Assembly: GCF_954871325.1 (NCBI RefSeq)
Contig: NC_088775.1
Coordinates: 62,845,561-62,909,560, forward strand
Source of the DNA: Gordionus sp. m RMFG-2023
Lineage: Eukaryota > Nematomorpha > Gordioida > Chordodea > Parachordodidae
Length of the DNA: 64,000 bases
Direction: 5' to 3'
Part shown: positions 13,701-28,700 of the stretch, one piece after another
How the letters are laid out: each line of letters starts with the position of its first letter
Numbering within the stretch: position 1 is the first letter of the stretch
Notes under the pieces: generated by a model
The model's database searches: none
Seen by the model: the letters and a program-made list of their open reading frames with translations, nothing else
What the model was told of the DNA's origin: nothing
Translations under genes and position numbers: made by a program

Positions 13701-16700
13701 TTATATTATGTGAATTAATTAATATTATGTTAGAAGTGTGTAAGACCTTCTTATAATTGTATCATTTTTTGTCAATACACCATATCTAACCTACCTTTAG
13801 TTATATTATAAAATGTTATCATTTCAGGCTTGCTTGAATCATTTTTATTAACATTTTTATCATGGTGAAAAGTTGATAGCATTATGACATCCTTTTTTTT
13901 CTTTGATATGATAATAAAGTTATTTTTTCATATTCAGCTCAAATATATGAAAAATGATATTACATTTTAAATAATTTTATTATATTTACTTTCAATAATT
14001 TAAAGGAAGTCTCAATTATAAAATACTTTATGATTTATATACTAAAAAATGTAATCAATTATCAAGAATTCCTGTTAAAGATCAATATTACATGAATAAA
14101 TTAGAAAAAATTAAGATATAGTGTTAATTTCAATGATTTCAAGTTGTTGTTTTGAATATATTTAAATTTATTAAATTCTAATAAAAAAATGTAAATAAAG
14201 CATTTAGAACACCAAAAATAAATCATAAAATGTTATATTTGCTTCACTTGTATTTTAATTTTATCAAATAAATTTTATATTAAAATTTTTTAGCCAATAA
14301 TTAATTAACAATATGATAAATTAACTCTGAAATTTTTAAATATATTGAACAACAAGTTTTTCCTATATTTGATTTTAAACTTTAATATTGATTTTCTCAT
14401 TTTAAACATTTGCGCATGATAATCCAATAAATTGACAATTTTAGTCATTTACAAATTTTTTTTTTATAAGACACCTTAGAGATATCAAATAAGAAGAACT
14501 CTCGCCACACCCATTATACTATCAGTCTTTACCAAGTTCACCTACATTATCATATCACTCTTAGTCTTAATTCTAGACCGACGATTCATATTTTTGTAAA
14601 ATTAACAGACGAAATAATGTTAATCCAGACAGATGATTGTTAAATTAAAAAAAAAAATTTGTAAAATTTGAATAAATTATTTTACGTTCAGTGTATATAA
14701 AGAAACAAATTTTGTTTATATTGATTCATAGTTTTTTAACTTTAAAAATTGTATAATTAATATAACTTTATCGGTTCATTACTCTGCAAGATTTAATTTC
14801 TGACTCTTATACTCACGAATTAGAAAAATTTGTTTTAACTTTTATAGAAAACGGGGTATGTATGATCAATTGCGGGAGAAATTTGGTTAAAATTTTTATT
14901 TTGCGGCAGATTTGTGAAAATTGAGTTTGTGAAAAATGGCTTAGTTACCCCTCCCCCACTAATTCTTAAATACTTTATATATATATATATAATAACAAAG
15001 TCAGTAATGTTTTGTAATATTTTTAAAGATAACATTTCGCATATTTTTAAGTGTGGGGATTAATATTACGAAAAAATTATACCCATTTTTCCTTATACCT
15101 TATATTTTGGAGAATAAAAAATAGAGAGAATAATAATCATCTCAAACAAGATATCAATATCTAACGGTATTTTTAATATATTTTAAAGTGAGAAAAAAAA
15201 TAAGTATTATAAAGAGTGAAAATAATTATAATTTATTTTTTATATGCCCAGACGATTTTTTAAATTTTATATTTATATATTACTAGCTGATAGCCCGTCA
15301 AGAATGACGGGTAATCAGAATTTTCTCCGTATGGATAAATGATAAATTTTACCTTCATTTGATGATGGATGAATCAGAATAGTCAAATGAATCAAATGAT
15401 AGGAATAGATTAACCGTGTTCATCTTTGCAAGATTTCTATAAATTTTTAGAGAAAAGGCCAAATATATTATGGAAAATATGGAATAAAAAAATTGTGAAG
15501 TTATGATATTTATCAATTCTTTTAAGAAATTTTCCACATCCAGACGCAATGGTTTTTGCTCTCTCACTTCGTATAAAATCTACATTCTTCTCAAAGAATC
15601 ATTTAAATGCTTTAAAAACCTTCCTAAATACTCTTTCAAAAAAAAGACCTCCCATCAAAGATTCGAATCAATTATGGGGGCAACCAGATTATCTCACAAA
15701 CACAGTGGTTGTATCCACCTAATTGCAATGGGCTATTTAGAAGATTATTAGCAAAAATAATTGTTATGGGTAAAAACTCCAGGGTCTTAACTTATTAAGT
15801 ATACTTATCAATCAGGATTTAATGTTTAAGGAGAAGGCAAAATAGCTTCACGTGCCATTTGTATTCCAAATCCTCCTCCTAACATGGCTATTATCAAAGT
15901 TGACTTTAAAAATGCTTTCAAAAGCAAATTTCGTGAACATTTATTTCATAAATTATTTTTATCCCAAATTTCCTGTTTATTCAAAATTCTTAGAGACATA
16001 CTGTAACATTAAAACTCCTTTATTCAGCCCACATGTCATAGATTCTGACGAAAGGATGCAGCAGGGGACGTTCTCGTTTATTTTACCTTGGTATTTATTA
16101 TCTCACCTATTATGTTAAATTTAAATTTGATTTGGATATAAATATTAGGTATCTTGATAATTTGGTTTTCAATTTCTTGAAGCCAATTTTAAGACTCATT
16201 CTTAATAATTCCAAATCCGAAATCTGTTTCCATGATAACAATATACAAACCCTCATCTAGTAAAATTAAATTTTTTATTGAGTACCAAATAATAAAAATT
16301 AAAAAGAATAAGGAAATTAATATAATTTATAAAAAGTATATGAAGTTGGAATAGGGAAAAAAAAAATTATCAAGTTGGATTAGAAAAAAAACATGTTTGC
16401 TGGGATTAGAACCCAATGCCTTCAGATTTGTAAGCGACGCTCTTGCCGATTAAGCCACAGACGCTTTTCTAAATTCACGATTTTTAAAATATATGTAAAT
16501 TGTGACACTTTGAGTGCGACACGGCTTTTAATATTATAGATTTCTTTTCTACATCACCTGCCCAGCCTTGATGAAAGAAAAAAATATTATATACTTTTCT
16601 TTTTACCTTTTCTTCCTTATTATTTTGTTTCATATTATTTTTTATTTTGTATATTCCATTTTAATAATTAAATTTTTATTTAATAAATAAAGCAATAAAA

Positions 16701-19700
16701 TATTTTTCTTTTTGTATTATTATAACTATATAAATAAAAATATAAAACAAAAAAACAAAACCAATCCCTTATTTTTTTTTCACTATAAAACTTTTAGTTA
16801 TTCATGTCGTGAATAACCACGAAATCAAAATTAAAATATTTTTCAATAACTATTTAGTTGATTAACATCACTATCCATATTGATAAATTGTGATGATAAA
16901 AATATTCTAGCCCCAAAGACCTAGACCCGTCCATTTAGAATAATAATTATGATTACAATCGAAATATAATTAAATTAACTTTTTTGCATTGTTAAAAATA
17001 TTCCTGACCCTTCATGACCTAGAACCGCCTACCTTGAATAATAATTATGATTACAGTTAAGGTATAATTAAAATACCTTTTATTTGATACCCATATTATT
17101 ATTTTGTGTTGATAAAAATATTCCTGGCCCCCAAATCTTCGATTAGCCTATCGAGAAGAAACGTGTGTCCTCCTAATGAATAGATTATTAGCTCTCAATA
17201 ATATATTGAACATATATACCTTCTTAAGTTCAACAAAAAACAATTATAAATTGGTTTTTGCTCCAGGTCTGTGTTGGTGTTCGAGGTCAGAGTTGGTTTA
17301 GTCGATTTTTAGACCCAAACCCCGGGTTTGGGGTTTACACAACCATAAAAACACTAGTTTAGGGACAATTGAGTTAAGTTTAACAATAACCCCTTTTTAT
17401 TGTTTATAAGTTTGGTTAAGATTTATCAGGATTTTTTTATATTTTTTAAATTTTCTCAATTTTTAAATATTTTATTTGGGGAATGATTAATATCGATTTT
17501 TTTCATTTATTTTTTTTGAAGAATATTATTATCGATTTGGAGAATTCATTTTTTTAATATTTATTTTGTTTAAGAATATTATTTCGGAGAATTTTTTTTT
17601 CTTTTTTATATATAAGATTATCGATTTTCGAGAAATTATTGTAATTATTATTATATTTTTTTCCGGAACATTATTAACTTTCTGAATATATTTTAAAACT
17701 ATCGAATTTGGAGAATTGTGTTTCTTTTTTCCAAGAAAAACTAATAATTATTAAAAGAAAAATATTAAAAGGCATGAAATAAAAGGAAAAATATTTTTTG
17801 AAATTATGCTGAATTTAAAGTGATAATGAAATTAAATAATATAAATTAAGATAATTCCGCAAAATAATATAATATTTAACAATGGGAAAAATAACATATA
17901 TAACAATAGCGGTGAAAAAAATCCGGGAAAACTACGTTATAAAATTATCTAAAATACCAACATCGATTCCTATTAAGGAAAACAGATTCATTCACGACAT
18001 TTCGGATAAAATTGTATGCCTACTTCATTTTAAATGATATATCAGATAATGAAAAAACGGGCAGCACTTATCTTCGCATTGTCAACTTATGACTTAAATA
18101 AGTTATTTATAAAATTCGCTCCTAAGTCCACTAATAAAATAAAATATGACGATATGCTAGATTCTTATAGCTAACGATAAAAAAATAGCACCGTTATAAA
18201 TTTTCTGAAACATACTAAAAGAGACGGAGATACCAACCTATAATTTTTAAATTCACCAAAGGCGTTAGCGCTAAAATGTACAAAGCAAATTTCTTAAAGA
18301 AAAAGTAAAATTAGGACATGTTATTTCCAGTGCCCTCAGGCGAGAAACTGGAAGCGATATATGGTCCAATTCCTGAATCAGTCAACGAATTGCAGTCACT
18401 ATTAGGGCGATATAAAAAAAAAATTTCAAAAATCGCGGGGCCCCTTTATGACTCCATAAAGGAAGGTAACAATTTCTGATGGACCAAAGAATGCGGATCA
18501 AGTGTTGAAACTTTAAAGAGATGTTTGACTAATCCCCCAGTGTCCATTTTGATCCAAAGAAGGATATCCAACTCACTACGGATGTGTTTATGTAGGGCGT
18601 AGGAGCCGTATTGTCTCATACAGAGAAAGACGGATCCAAGAATCACATAGGCTTTGCTTCATGGATACTATCGATGGTAGAAAAAAATACCTAACTATTG
18701 AAAGGGAAGTATTAGCACTTGTATTCGGGTAAAGAAATTTTATGAATATTTAGGACAAATTTTATAATATGGACTAACCACAAACCCCTTATATACATAT
18801 TCGGTAACAAAAGTTCGGCAAATATAATCTTACCACGATTGCTCAAATGGTTTCTAATGTTAGGAGGGTAAAATTGTGAAATAAAAAACAAAGCGAGTAA
18901 AGAGAACAAAGTGGCAGACGGACTCTCAAGATGTCCAATGAAAGATAAGAACAAAGACCATAATAATGAAGTATATTTTATAAACAAACATCTTATATCA
19001 GTACACGAAATTCGGAAATAAGTCGAAAACGACGACAAGTTATAAAAGTAAAGGAGAGTATAAAAACTCAATTCAAGTCAAAAGATGAAAGTACATTAAG
19101 AAAATATGGAATGTGCAAAAGTAATTTATGGGTGGAAGACGGATGTTTATACAAAGAGGAAATAATAATAATTGCAACAGAATTGTGAAAAAAAAAATAA
19201 ACGAATTACATAGTGGTTATCAAGGAATTGTCAGATTGAAGAGTTTAGCCAGACAATATGTATGGTAGCCCGGAATCGACAGCGGAATAGAAGAATTATG
19301 CCATCAATGCGAATTATGTAACACATGGGCGGACAATACTCCAAAAATACAATGGCAAAGAGTTCGCATAAATTTCGCGGGACCATTCAAAAACACCATG
19401 TGACTTGTTTGGTAGACACTTATATGCGATTAATGGAGGTAAAAGGAATGACCACCACCATATCAGAGAGAACCCAGAGGTATTGGGCGAAATATTTTCT
19501 AGATGGGAATATCGAAAAATCACATATTAACTTCTCCATTAGAATGGTAGGAACGGTGAAAACAGCCATGGAGAAAAATACCGCTATAAACAAGTATGAT
19601 AGATTAAAAATCTGGAAATGATTAGGGAGACACAGGGAAGCAGAAAAGATGGTACCGAAAAAACCATACAACAGAGGAGTCAATCTTGTACAATTGGACA

Positions 19701-22700
19701 ACCAGAATGGACTAAAATATATATTGGATCAAGGCAATGTTAATGTCTCGATAAGAAAAATTCATATATAACATGGACACAGCCAAAGGTCGTTGGAAAA
19801 GGCTAAGGACCTAATCCGGAATAGATGGGTCTATATCTAAAAAGAGAGATGATAAATATCGATTTTTTTTTGAAGAATATTATTATCGCGGAGTATTCAT
19901 TTTCTTTTTTCGAAATATAATATGACGAATTGATTATTTATGTTTAAGAATATTATTTCGGAGAATTCATTTTCTTTTTATATAATATTATAAAATTATC
20001 GATTTTAGAGAAATTATTAATATATTTTTTTTCGGAACATTATTAACTTTCTGAGAAATATTTTAAAACTATCGATTTTGAGGAATTGATGTTTTTTTTC
20101 AAAGAAAAAGCTAATAATTATTATAAAAAGAAAAATATTATAAAGATTCATTATTAGCATTATGAATATTTGTTATGAAATAAAAGGAAAATATTATTTA
20201 AAATTATGATGTTAAAGTGATAATGAAATTGAATAATATAAATTAATATAAACAATTCCGCAAAATAATATAATATTTAACAATGGGAAAAATAAAATAT
20301 ATAACAGGGAAGTTTTTCCTGAGGATTTTCTTTCCAATTTTGATAATTTTTTAAAACTAAATTAAATAAACTTTTTAGGATCTAAAAAATGGGAACTTTT
20401 TTTCGGTGAATTATTTTCTGTAAGAATTATTTTTTGCATAAATTTTTTTCGGAGATTTTTTTTCCGTAATTCAACTAAGAAATCTCAACTAAGAAATCTA
20501 CAAAGCCTGGCCCGTTTTGGCCCATCAAGATTTTTTGCACAAATTGCTCAGCCTAGCCTGACCCAGTATAATCTTTTTAATTTGTCCAGTCCGACACATT
20601 AATTTTACAAAATGTCAGGCACGTTCAGGCTCGTTATAATTTCACGATGAGTACCTGTCCCATTAAATTTATTTGTACGAATTTTTCGGCCATCACATTT
20701 TTAATATATTACATCAAATTTTTACCCAATGTTAATTAAGACTCTTATATCTCTCCTCTATGGCTATCGATTTCTACAACAAACGTTTTATAAATCAATT
20801 GTGCTTGATATCTGTATCATGTATTTGTAATTGTATCATATGATAAATAACTAATTTTTTGTGAATTTATTATATTATTTATGATTTTGCATTTTAATTA
20901 GATAGACAGCTCTTAGAATGCAAAGAAAAAGGCATCTTGTAATTTATTTTTAAATAGGATTAATCAAAATATTAGCCTGAAATTCAAAAAAATATAACAA
21001 AAATAATTTTATGAAAAATCAATGATTTTCGAGGATCTGCTAATTTTTTATATATAACTCTCCTACCTGGCCCAAAAAATTATTACGTACAAATTACCTG
21101 GCCCGGCCCATTAAATTTTTGCCTGGCCTGTTATAATTCTTTAGCTAGCCCAGCCTCACCTGTAAGCCGGGCTTTTGGGTGGGGCAGGCTTTACAGATCT
21201 CTGTTGTAAATAGAGCTATTAAAAAGTAGGAAATTAATATTATACAATTAACTTATTTAATATGGATACCTCCAAATCCACCTTTTTCAGCTTGACATCT
21301 ATCAAGGAATGATATAATTCTGCAGGATATATAATTTTTTTAAAAAACTTAAAATTTGTGAAGATTATTTTAAAATTATATTTAAGTTAGGCGCGCATGC
21401 AGTGGGGGGGGGGGCAAAAATCAAAATACCGGCTAAAATATTTTCCAAAAATATACTGTTTTATATTATTAATATTTTACAATGTTTCTAACCTCTTATT
21501 GCATATATATAGGTTTCAAATTTTACCGTTTATCATTGTTGAGTCAAAAGCAGAGCTCTTGAATTTAATTTTATATACCTCAGAGTTGGGCAGGTCTCAT
21601 CCGGAAAAAGAATCTAGATACATATAGATTCTTTGTGAAAAAATGAATCTCAGATAATAGTATCTTTTTCAAAATATCAAAAAGATACAAGATAAAAGAT
21701 ACTTGTATCTTTTGCTTAATTAGAGTATCTTAAATAGATACTTTTAAATTATCATTAGCAATTAAATAAGAATAGTTTATACATTGTTGTGATGATTTAA
21801 TGAAACATATTGACGATTAAATTAAAACTCATTCATATAAAATTATTTTGTTTGCAAAAATAATTAAAATAACAAAAGGAATAATAAAAGAATTTTTAAT
21901 AATGCTTTGTCTATATTTTAATTATTTGGGTTTTAATTTAATCGTCAATATGTTTCATTAAATCATCACAACACTATAAAATACAGTTTTTATTATTTAT
22001 TTGTGAAGAACGTAACATATTACAATAATTAATAAAATATTTCATGATGAGTTAATTATAATAATCAGGCATTTTAATATTAGTATTAGCCAATTTTTAG
22101 CATAGATAGAGAAGGGCGATTAATATTTTTAATGGGAGTTGAAATACTAATTTTCTAAAGATAATTTATAGATTTATTATTTTATAATATAACCAAATTA
22201 TCATTAGACCTTTGCCGTTTCGGCGTACTTAACATAGTGCCAAAACTAAATAATATTTCAATTGGAGCCGATGAAGATATTGCAGCATTATTAAAAAGAT
22301 TTTCTTAATGGAAGGATAATAATTAAGCATTTATAATGTATTGCGACTTTCTTTAATATAATTTAAAACCTCCAGTTCAATGTTATTTGTAAACTCAGCA
22401 ACATTTGTTTCACCAAAAGAAAAAATAATTATCATTTTCTTTATTTTATGTTTAATCTATTGATGTTATAATTTGAGCTTGATTATATACTCTGGTACTA
22501 CACTAAGGGCTTCTTTTAATAATGTATTTTGAAAGTATTTTTTTTTCTTTATCGTCCGACTCAATCCATAAGTTCTTAAGTGATATTGGTGCTAAAAAAG
22601 CCTTATTATATTCATATCATAGGAAAATAATTTCTTAAAATCTTTTGCCTATACCATCTTGGGAAGCTTTTAATAAAGGTAGACAATATTGTAAACTTAA

Positions 22701-25700
22701 ATTTTTAAGATAACCATGTCCCCTTTAGCCACATATAAATAATATACTTTTATATGTTTAACAAAATTTGTGTTGAATCCTTTATCATTTCTTTGTTTAT
22801 ACAGGTTTTAAATTCAGCCTGTACAGTGTCTTTTTTAAATTTTATTTAAAAATAATTTCCATCTAAAATTTTAAGATTGGGATTTGATTCAGGGGAACTT
22901 ATTTCAATAATTGAAATTTCACTATTTTCTTCTTCACAACCATGAGTGTTAATCATCCTATAAATTAAAAAAAAATTACATAAAATTGGTGATGATATTC
23001 TATAGAGTTACATTTATATATAAAAATATAATCTTTACTTATTTCGATTTGGTGTTGTTATTTAATATCAATTTATCTTGATATGAGTTGTAAATTTTCC
23101 AGCTAATTTTGGTTGTCAATACATTTAATATATGGCGGAAAAAAAATAAGGAAATTAATATAAGATTCCCGAAAAAAAAAGATTCGAGATCATTTTTTTT
23201 AATATTCGATCCCGATCCTATCTTTATATCAAATGCTATAGACTAAAATTATTATTTATAAATTAAAAACATAAAAATTGGTGTTTTTTAAATTTTAGGC
23301 ATTTATATTATCAATTTAGTAAATTAAAATTAAAAATTTTAATTTTATTTTTCTGATGCTACCTGATATATCAAGAATCTTTCATTCATTTGAGTAATAA
23401 AAGTATTCAAGAAGGGGTTATTTTATAGTATTTTTCACTGACCATATTAATATTGGAATGATGAGTTGGGCAGTATTGCCAATACTTTTATCTAAGATAC
23501 AAGAAACAAGCTTTTGCATACTCGGTGTTCCCATTCTAAATCGCTAAAAATTGGGAATCTCCATTATATCTCCAAATCAAATTGGGAATTTGGATGATAT
23601 TTCCTCCATTTTTAGCGACTTTTTTAAAATTCTCAATTTAAATACAAGTGTTTATTGCCCTAGCATATTAATATTAATTTCAAATTTACTTTAAAAATTT
23701 TCTAGGGGATATAATCCCAATTTTTAGCGATTTAGAATGGGAACACCGAGTATTCAAAAGGATCTTGTATCTTAGATACAAGTATTCGAGGTACTGACCT
23801 ACTCATCATTCCAATATTAATATGATCAGTCAAAACAAATATAAAATAAACAACTTTATCCCCTTCTTGAATACTTTTATTACTCAAATGAATGAAAGAT
23901 TCTTGATATATCAGATAGCATCAGAAAAATAAACAAAAAATTTTAAATTTTAATTTACTAAATTGATAATATAAATGCCTAAAATTTAAAAAACACCAAT
24001 TTTTATGTTTTTAATTTATAAATAATAATTTTGATCTATAGCATTCGACTTATATATTTTTTAAATAATTTTAAATTATCTTGCAAAAAACGTGTCTAGT
24101 TTGGAATATTCCTTTTTGAAAAAAATCTATTTTGTCAATTTCATTGTGAAGAAACAATCATTCATTTATTCCATTTCAACAAATGTTAAGCACAGATATG
24201 CCGCAGATCTATTTGACTACCTTTTTATGCCGTTATTAAATATAAATATATCAATATTTTAAAAGATGATAGAATTTTTTATAATGATAATATGAGTAAA
24301 ACTTATTTTAGATATTTCATTTATTATATTTTTAACAGCTTTTGTGCTCTTGTTTAATGAGATATAAATTACTACAATATTTATTAAACAAACTGAAAAA
24401 AATTAACATCTATGAAGATCATAGAATCATAAGATTCAAAAATATCTGAAATTGGGGAAAGAGAAACCTTAAATGTATTCAGACCAAATTAATTTTTTAT
24501 AATTTAAAATTCGATATTTAATAATCGGCCTAAGACTTGCCGTAATTTTTACTTTGCTTATAACTGGTTTTTTGGCTAAAAAAATCTAATCGATGAACAG
24601 TAAGAACTAAGTTGTTAAAAGTTACTTTGAAATATAACTAGTTACAGTTACTAGTTACATTTAGTTACATTTTTACAAATGTAACTAGTTATTAGTTACA
24701 GTTATATTTCAAATGTAACTAGTTACATAATAAGTTACTTTAAACATCATTCATAACACATTATTTATTTACTGAACGCAATTTCATATAAAAAAATTAG
24801 GATACAATAATTATAATTAATTATTTGAAAAAATATATAATTTATTTATATAAAAAAATAATTAAACCGAAAAAAAATATCAGAAAATAGAATATATTTA
24901 TTAGACCTGCAGACCCGGCTCTACCGGTCCGGGTACACAGGCTGGGACGTATTTTAATTTTTTAAATATACTCAAGTCGGGCCTGAAATTTAAAAAAAAT
25001 CTAGGTCAGGCCGTATATTTTAAAACCAAATATTTGAAATCGCTATTATTAGCTATAAAAATCAAAAATAAATATAATATATTTATAAAAAATCCGGGCC
25101 GGGTCTAAAAATTTTTCTTATTAATAAGTAATGATTACTAATTTAGTAGTTTATTCAAAAAATATTTAATTTTTAAATAATCTAAGTCTTTATCATTCCT
25201 TATACTAAGTTCTATGATCTAATTTAGTAAAATTTTTAAAAAAATACATTTATATGTAATTCTATAAATATTACCGGCAACTTGAGGGCAAAAAATATGG
25301 AATAGTGATAAATAGGTAAAGAAATATAATATTAAAAAATAGGTTTATTAAAGCAATGTAACAATTTAAGAAAAGAAAATTTATTTAGACGGGAAATCAT
25401 ATTATTGTTGCATACCCTTTGTGAACACAATCAGACATTTAAACAAAATTTTAAATTAATAAATTTAAAAAAAAATTATTTTCCTTGAATCGAACTGCCC
25501 ACCTTAAAATTTTATTGTAGTGGACATTACTAGCTTTACCCATCTAGGTTTACCCATTGGAGGTGAAAGTACGATATTTCATTTCATAGATGAATTACTT
25601 GTCTTAAAACATTTACCTGCTCATCAGGCTTTTTATTTATTCAAATATTTTTTATTCCTTCCTAAAATTTTACATGCCTTTCGTTCGTCAACAATTTTCA

Positions 25701-28700
25701 TGTCCTTGAAATATTATTTTGAGGTTCAATATAAAAAATACTTTCGAATCTATTTAAAATATCAAATTCTCTTCACTCTCCAGTATGCAAGCTGCCCTTC
25801 CACCAGCTAGGTGGTATAGGTATCCATTCCCCCAAATCTTTAAGCATTTCAGCCTTTTTATTCTCAGTTGCTAAATTTTCATACATACTTGGAGACTTGG
25901 ATATTATACCACATCATATAGTAACATTAAACCTCTGGAGCAAAGATTCTCCAAGCCGCTCATATCCAAATTTAAGACAAAGAGACTGGAATTTACCATT
26001 ATACAACATTGCGTTGAATACTTACACTTCAAAACTGTTCACAGAAAATCTCCATCGCTCTTTCTCCTCTAAAACGCACAGAGTATACAGAATGAAAACA
26101 ATACGACCTTTTGCTAGATCAAATAATTCCAGCCTCAGCCATATGCCACCCTGGCTACGAATGGTTAGAAACTATACCTAGTTTTAATTTAGGCTTGTTT
26201 ACTAACCAACGAAGAACTTAGAATAGCTATAGGTCTTCGTTTTGTGAAATCGTAACGCCGATATCATGTGTCCCTTGTGAAACTCATATCGATAGCCTTA
26301 GACACCCCCCCCCCATACTGTCGTTTTTCAGAAGGCAAATTATCCAGACACTATGCCATCAATTCGATATCAATAGAATCTTGAAATCCGCAAATATTCT
26401 ATTCTTTCTACACTAGAACCCTCTGGCGTCAGCCCTGATGGAATGACGCTAGTCATGTGGAACCAATGTAGTCCCCTCGCTTGGGATTATACATGTGTAT
26501 ATCGTTTTACCAGATCTTTTTATTCCAACTCTATCACAAAGCTAAAAATACAAAAATAAATAAATATAACCACCTTAATAATCTTTTGTTCGTTCAGATA
26601 GTCTTAGACACCTGTGGATCAGTTGGACCCCAAGCCCTAAAATTATTCAAAACAATAGGGCAAAGGTTAAGTTTAATCACAGATGATCCAAAAAAAACTT
26701 CTATATACGACAAAGAATATCAATCAAAATTTGTCGATCCAAATGTATATCTATAAATGGGTCATTAAGCCTCGCCGACCAAACCTAAATACATTATTTT
26801 ATTTTATTTCTCTTCTTTTAATTATAAATTTTTACATAGAATATAGATATAATATAATAATTTTAATATGAATAGTTATATTATTTTTAAAAAAACATAT
26901 TAAAAATATAATTAATTACTGGAATAAATTATTTAGATTTATACATATATATTTTTAAAAGTAACTAGTTACTTTTGGCAGTTACATTTCAAAAAATATA
27001 ACTAGTTACAGTTACTAGTTACAATTTTTAAAATATAACTAGTTACAGTTATTTTTTAGCAAAAATGTAACTAACTTTAACAACACTAGTACTAATCATG
27101 CATTACATATTGTTCATTGCTTCTATAATTTTCCTCCTAGCATGATGCCAATTTTGGCGATTTTTTTAATTTTGCCAAAAATGTTTTTCTTTAAACTATA
27201 TATCAAAGGGATTGAAGCAGTAATGAAGTATGAAATATGCACAAATTATTGAGATAATTTTCCGAAATAATGCTTCCAGATATTTGGCGAACTTTACCCT
27301 TATGTGATATCATAGTTAGTTTTTGGTTCATAATTCGGTTACTTTTTTAATGGCTGGCGAAATTGATTAAAGAATTCATAAGGCACTAAATATTAACAAC
27401 GAGATAGTTAAAACTTCTATATTCTCCATTCTGGTATGATGCTGATTTTGACAATTTTTTATCAATAATTCTTTTAATTGTTTAAGTATAAGTTTCAAAA
27501 TTAATGCTTCCAAAAGGTTAGTTCACTTCACGCTTACAGCGTGATGTTATAATTTTCATTTTGTTTGTAACTTAGTTTCTTCTCGTGGTTCTCCTATTAG
27601 AGTGAGGAATTGAAAGTACTAGTAAAGGCATTAAATATTAGCGAGCGCCAGATATATCGTTTTTTATATACCTTTAGCATGATATCTATTTTGACATTTA
27701 CTTTTTTCTTTATATCTACCAAACGGATAATGTACAATTATGATTTATAATTGATAAAATTTACTGAATAAATGCTTGTCACTTTTTAATAATGTTGTTA
27801 AACGGCTCGATTTAAGCCGATTTTTAAAAACGGCTATATTTTAGCTAGAAAAATATTGTCTAAGCCTCGAGATTTCATTAATAGATGTTCAAACCTTTGT
27901 GCCGCTTATGAGCAAAATAAGTCTTGCATAATATTTTTCTGGCTAAAATGTTGAGTTAGCCGTTTCTAAAAATCGGCTCACTTTTTAATCTTAAGGTTGG
28001 CCAAAATCTTGTTACTGATATTTTTCTTTTATACTGGCTAGTCAAGCACTCACAAAGCACAAAACTGCTATATTTTAAAATTAGGCTTGTTCAACCAACC
28101 TTATTGGAGATTATATAAAGACCACCGAAAAATTAACAATATATAAAAAAAAATTATAGTAAGGACCCGATCGAAGAAAATTTAAACTCCCCCTCCTATT
28201 GAAAAATTGTGGCTTCGCCACTAGGTAGCACTTACAAATCTGCAAATATTACTACTGCATAATCCTTCCAAAACTATTTCAAATCTTGATGGATAAATTA
28301 TTAAATATTTGGCATATGGGCCATTCCATAAGTCAAATCGATAAAAAAGGCGCATTTTCGGCCGACCGTACTTAAAATTGTTAAAATTTTCTGGAATTAT
28401 TTAGATAACTATAAAAATGAGAAAGTCTTTTATTTTAGCTCACTAGCATACCTGGTTCCCTAGGATATAGGTGCAAAAAGGGGCCACTCTGGAATATGTA
28501 AAATTTTTAAAATGCTTATATCTCAAAAACTATTTATAGATAAAAGTATATAATATCTCATATTGTAGGTAAAAGAAATCTCTAAGCGGCTATCAATAAA
28601 CAATAAAAATTGGCGCCAATTTGACCTTTTACTTCCGATTTGCCTATATTGCTTTACCTGAGCTTTTAAGCAAAAAGAGAGTTTGTTTCGAAATTATTTT

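Noticed and set aside
16394-16465. Functional tRNA gene
   Set aside because: Acceptor and anticodon stems do not pair.
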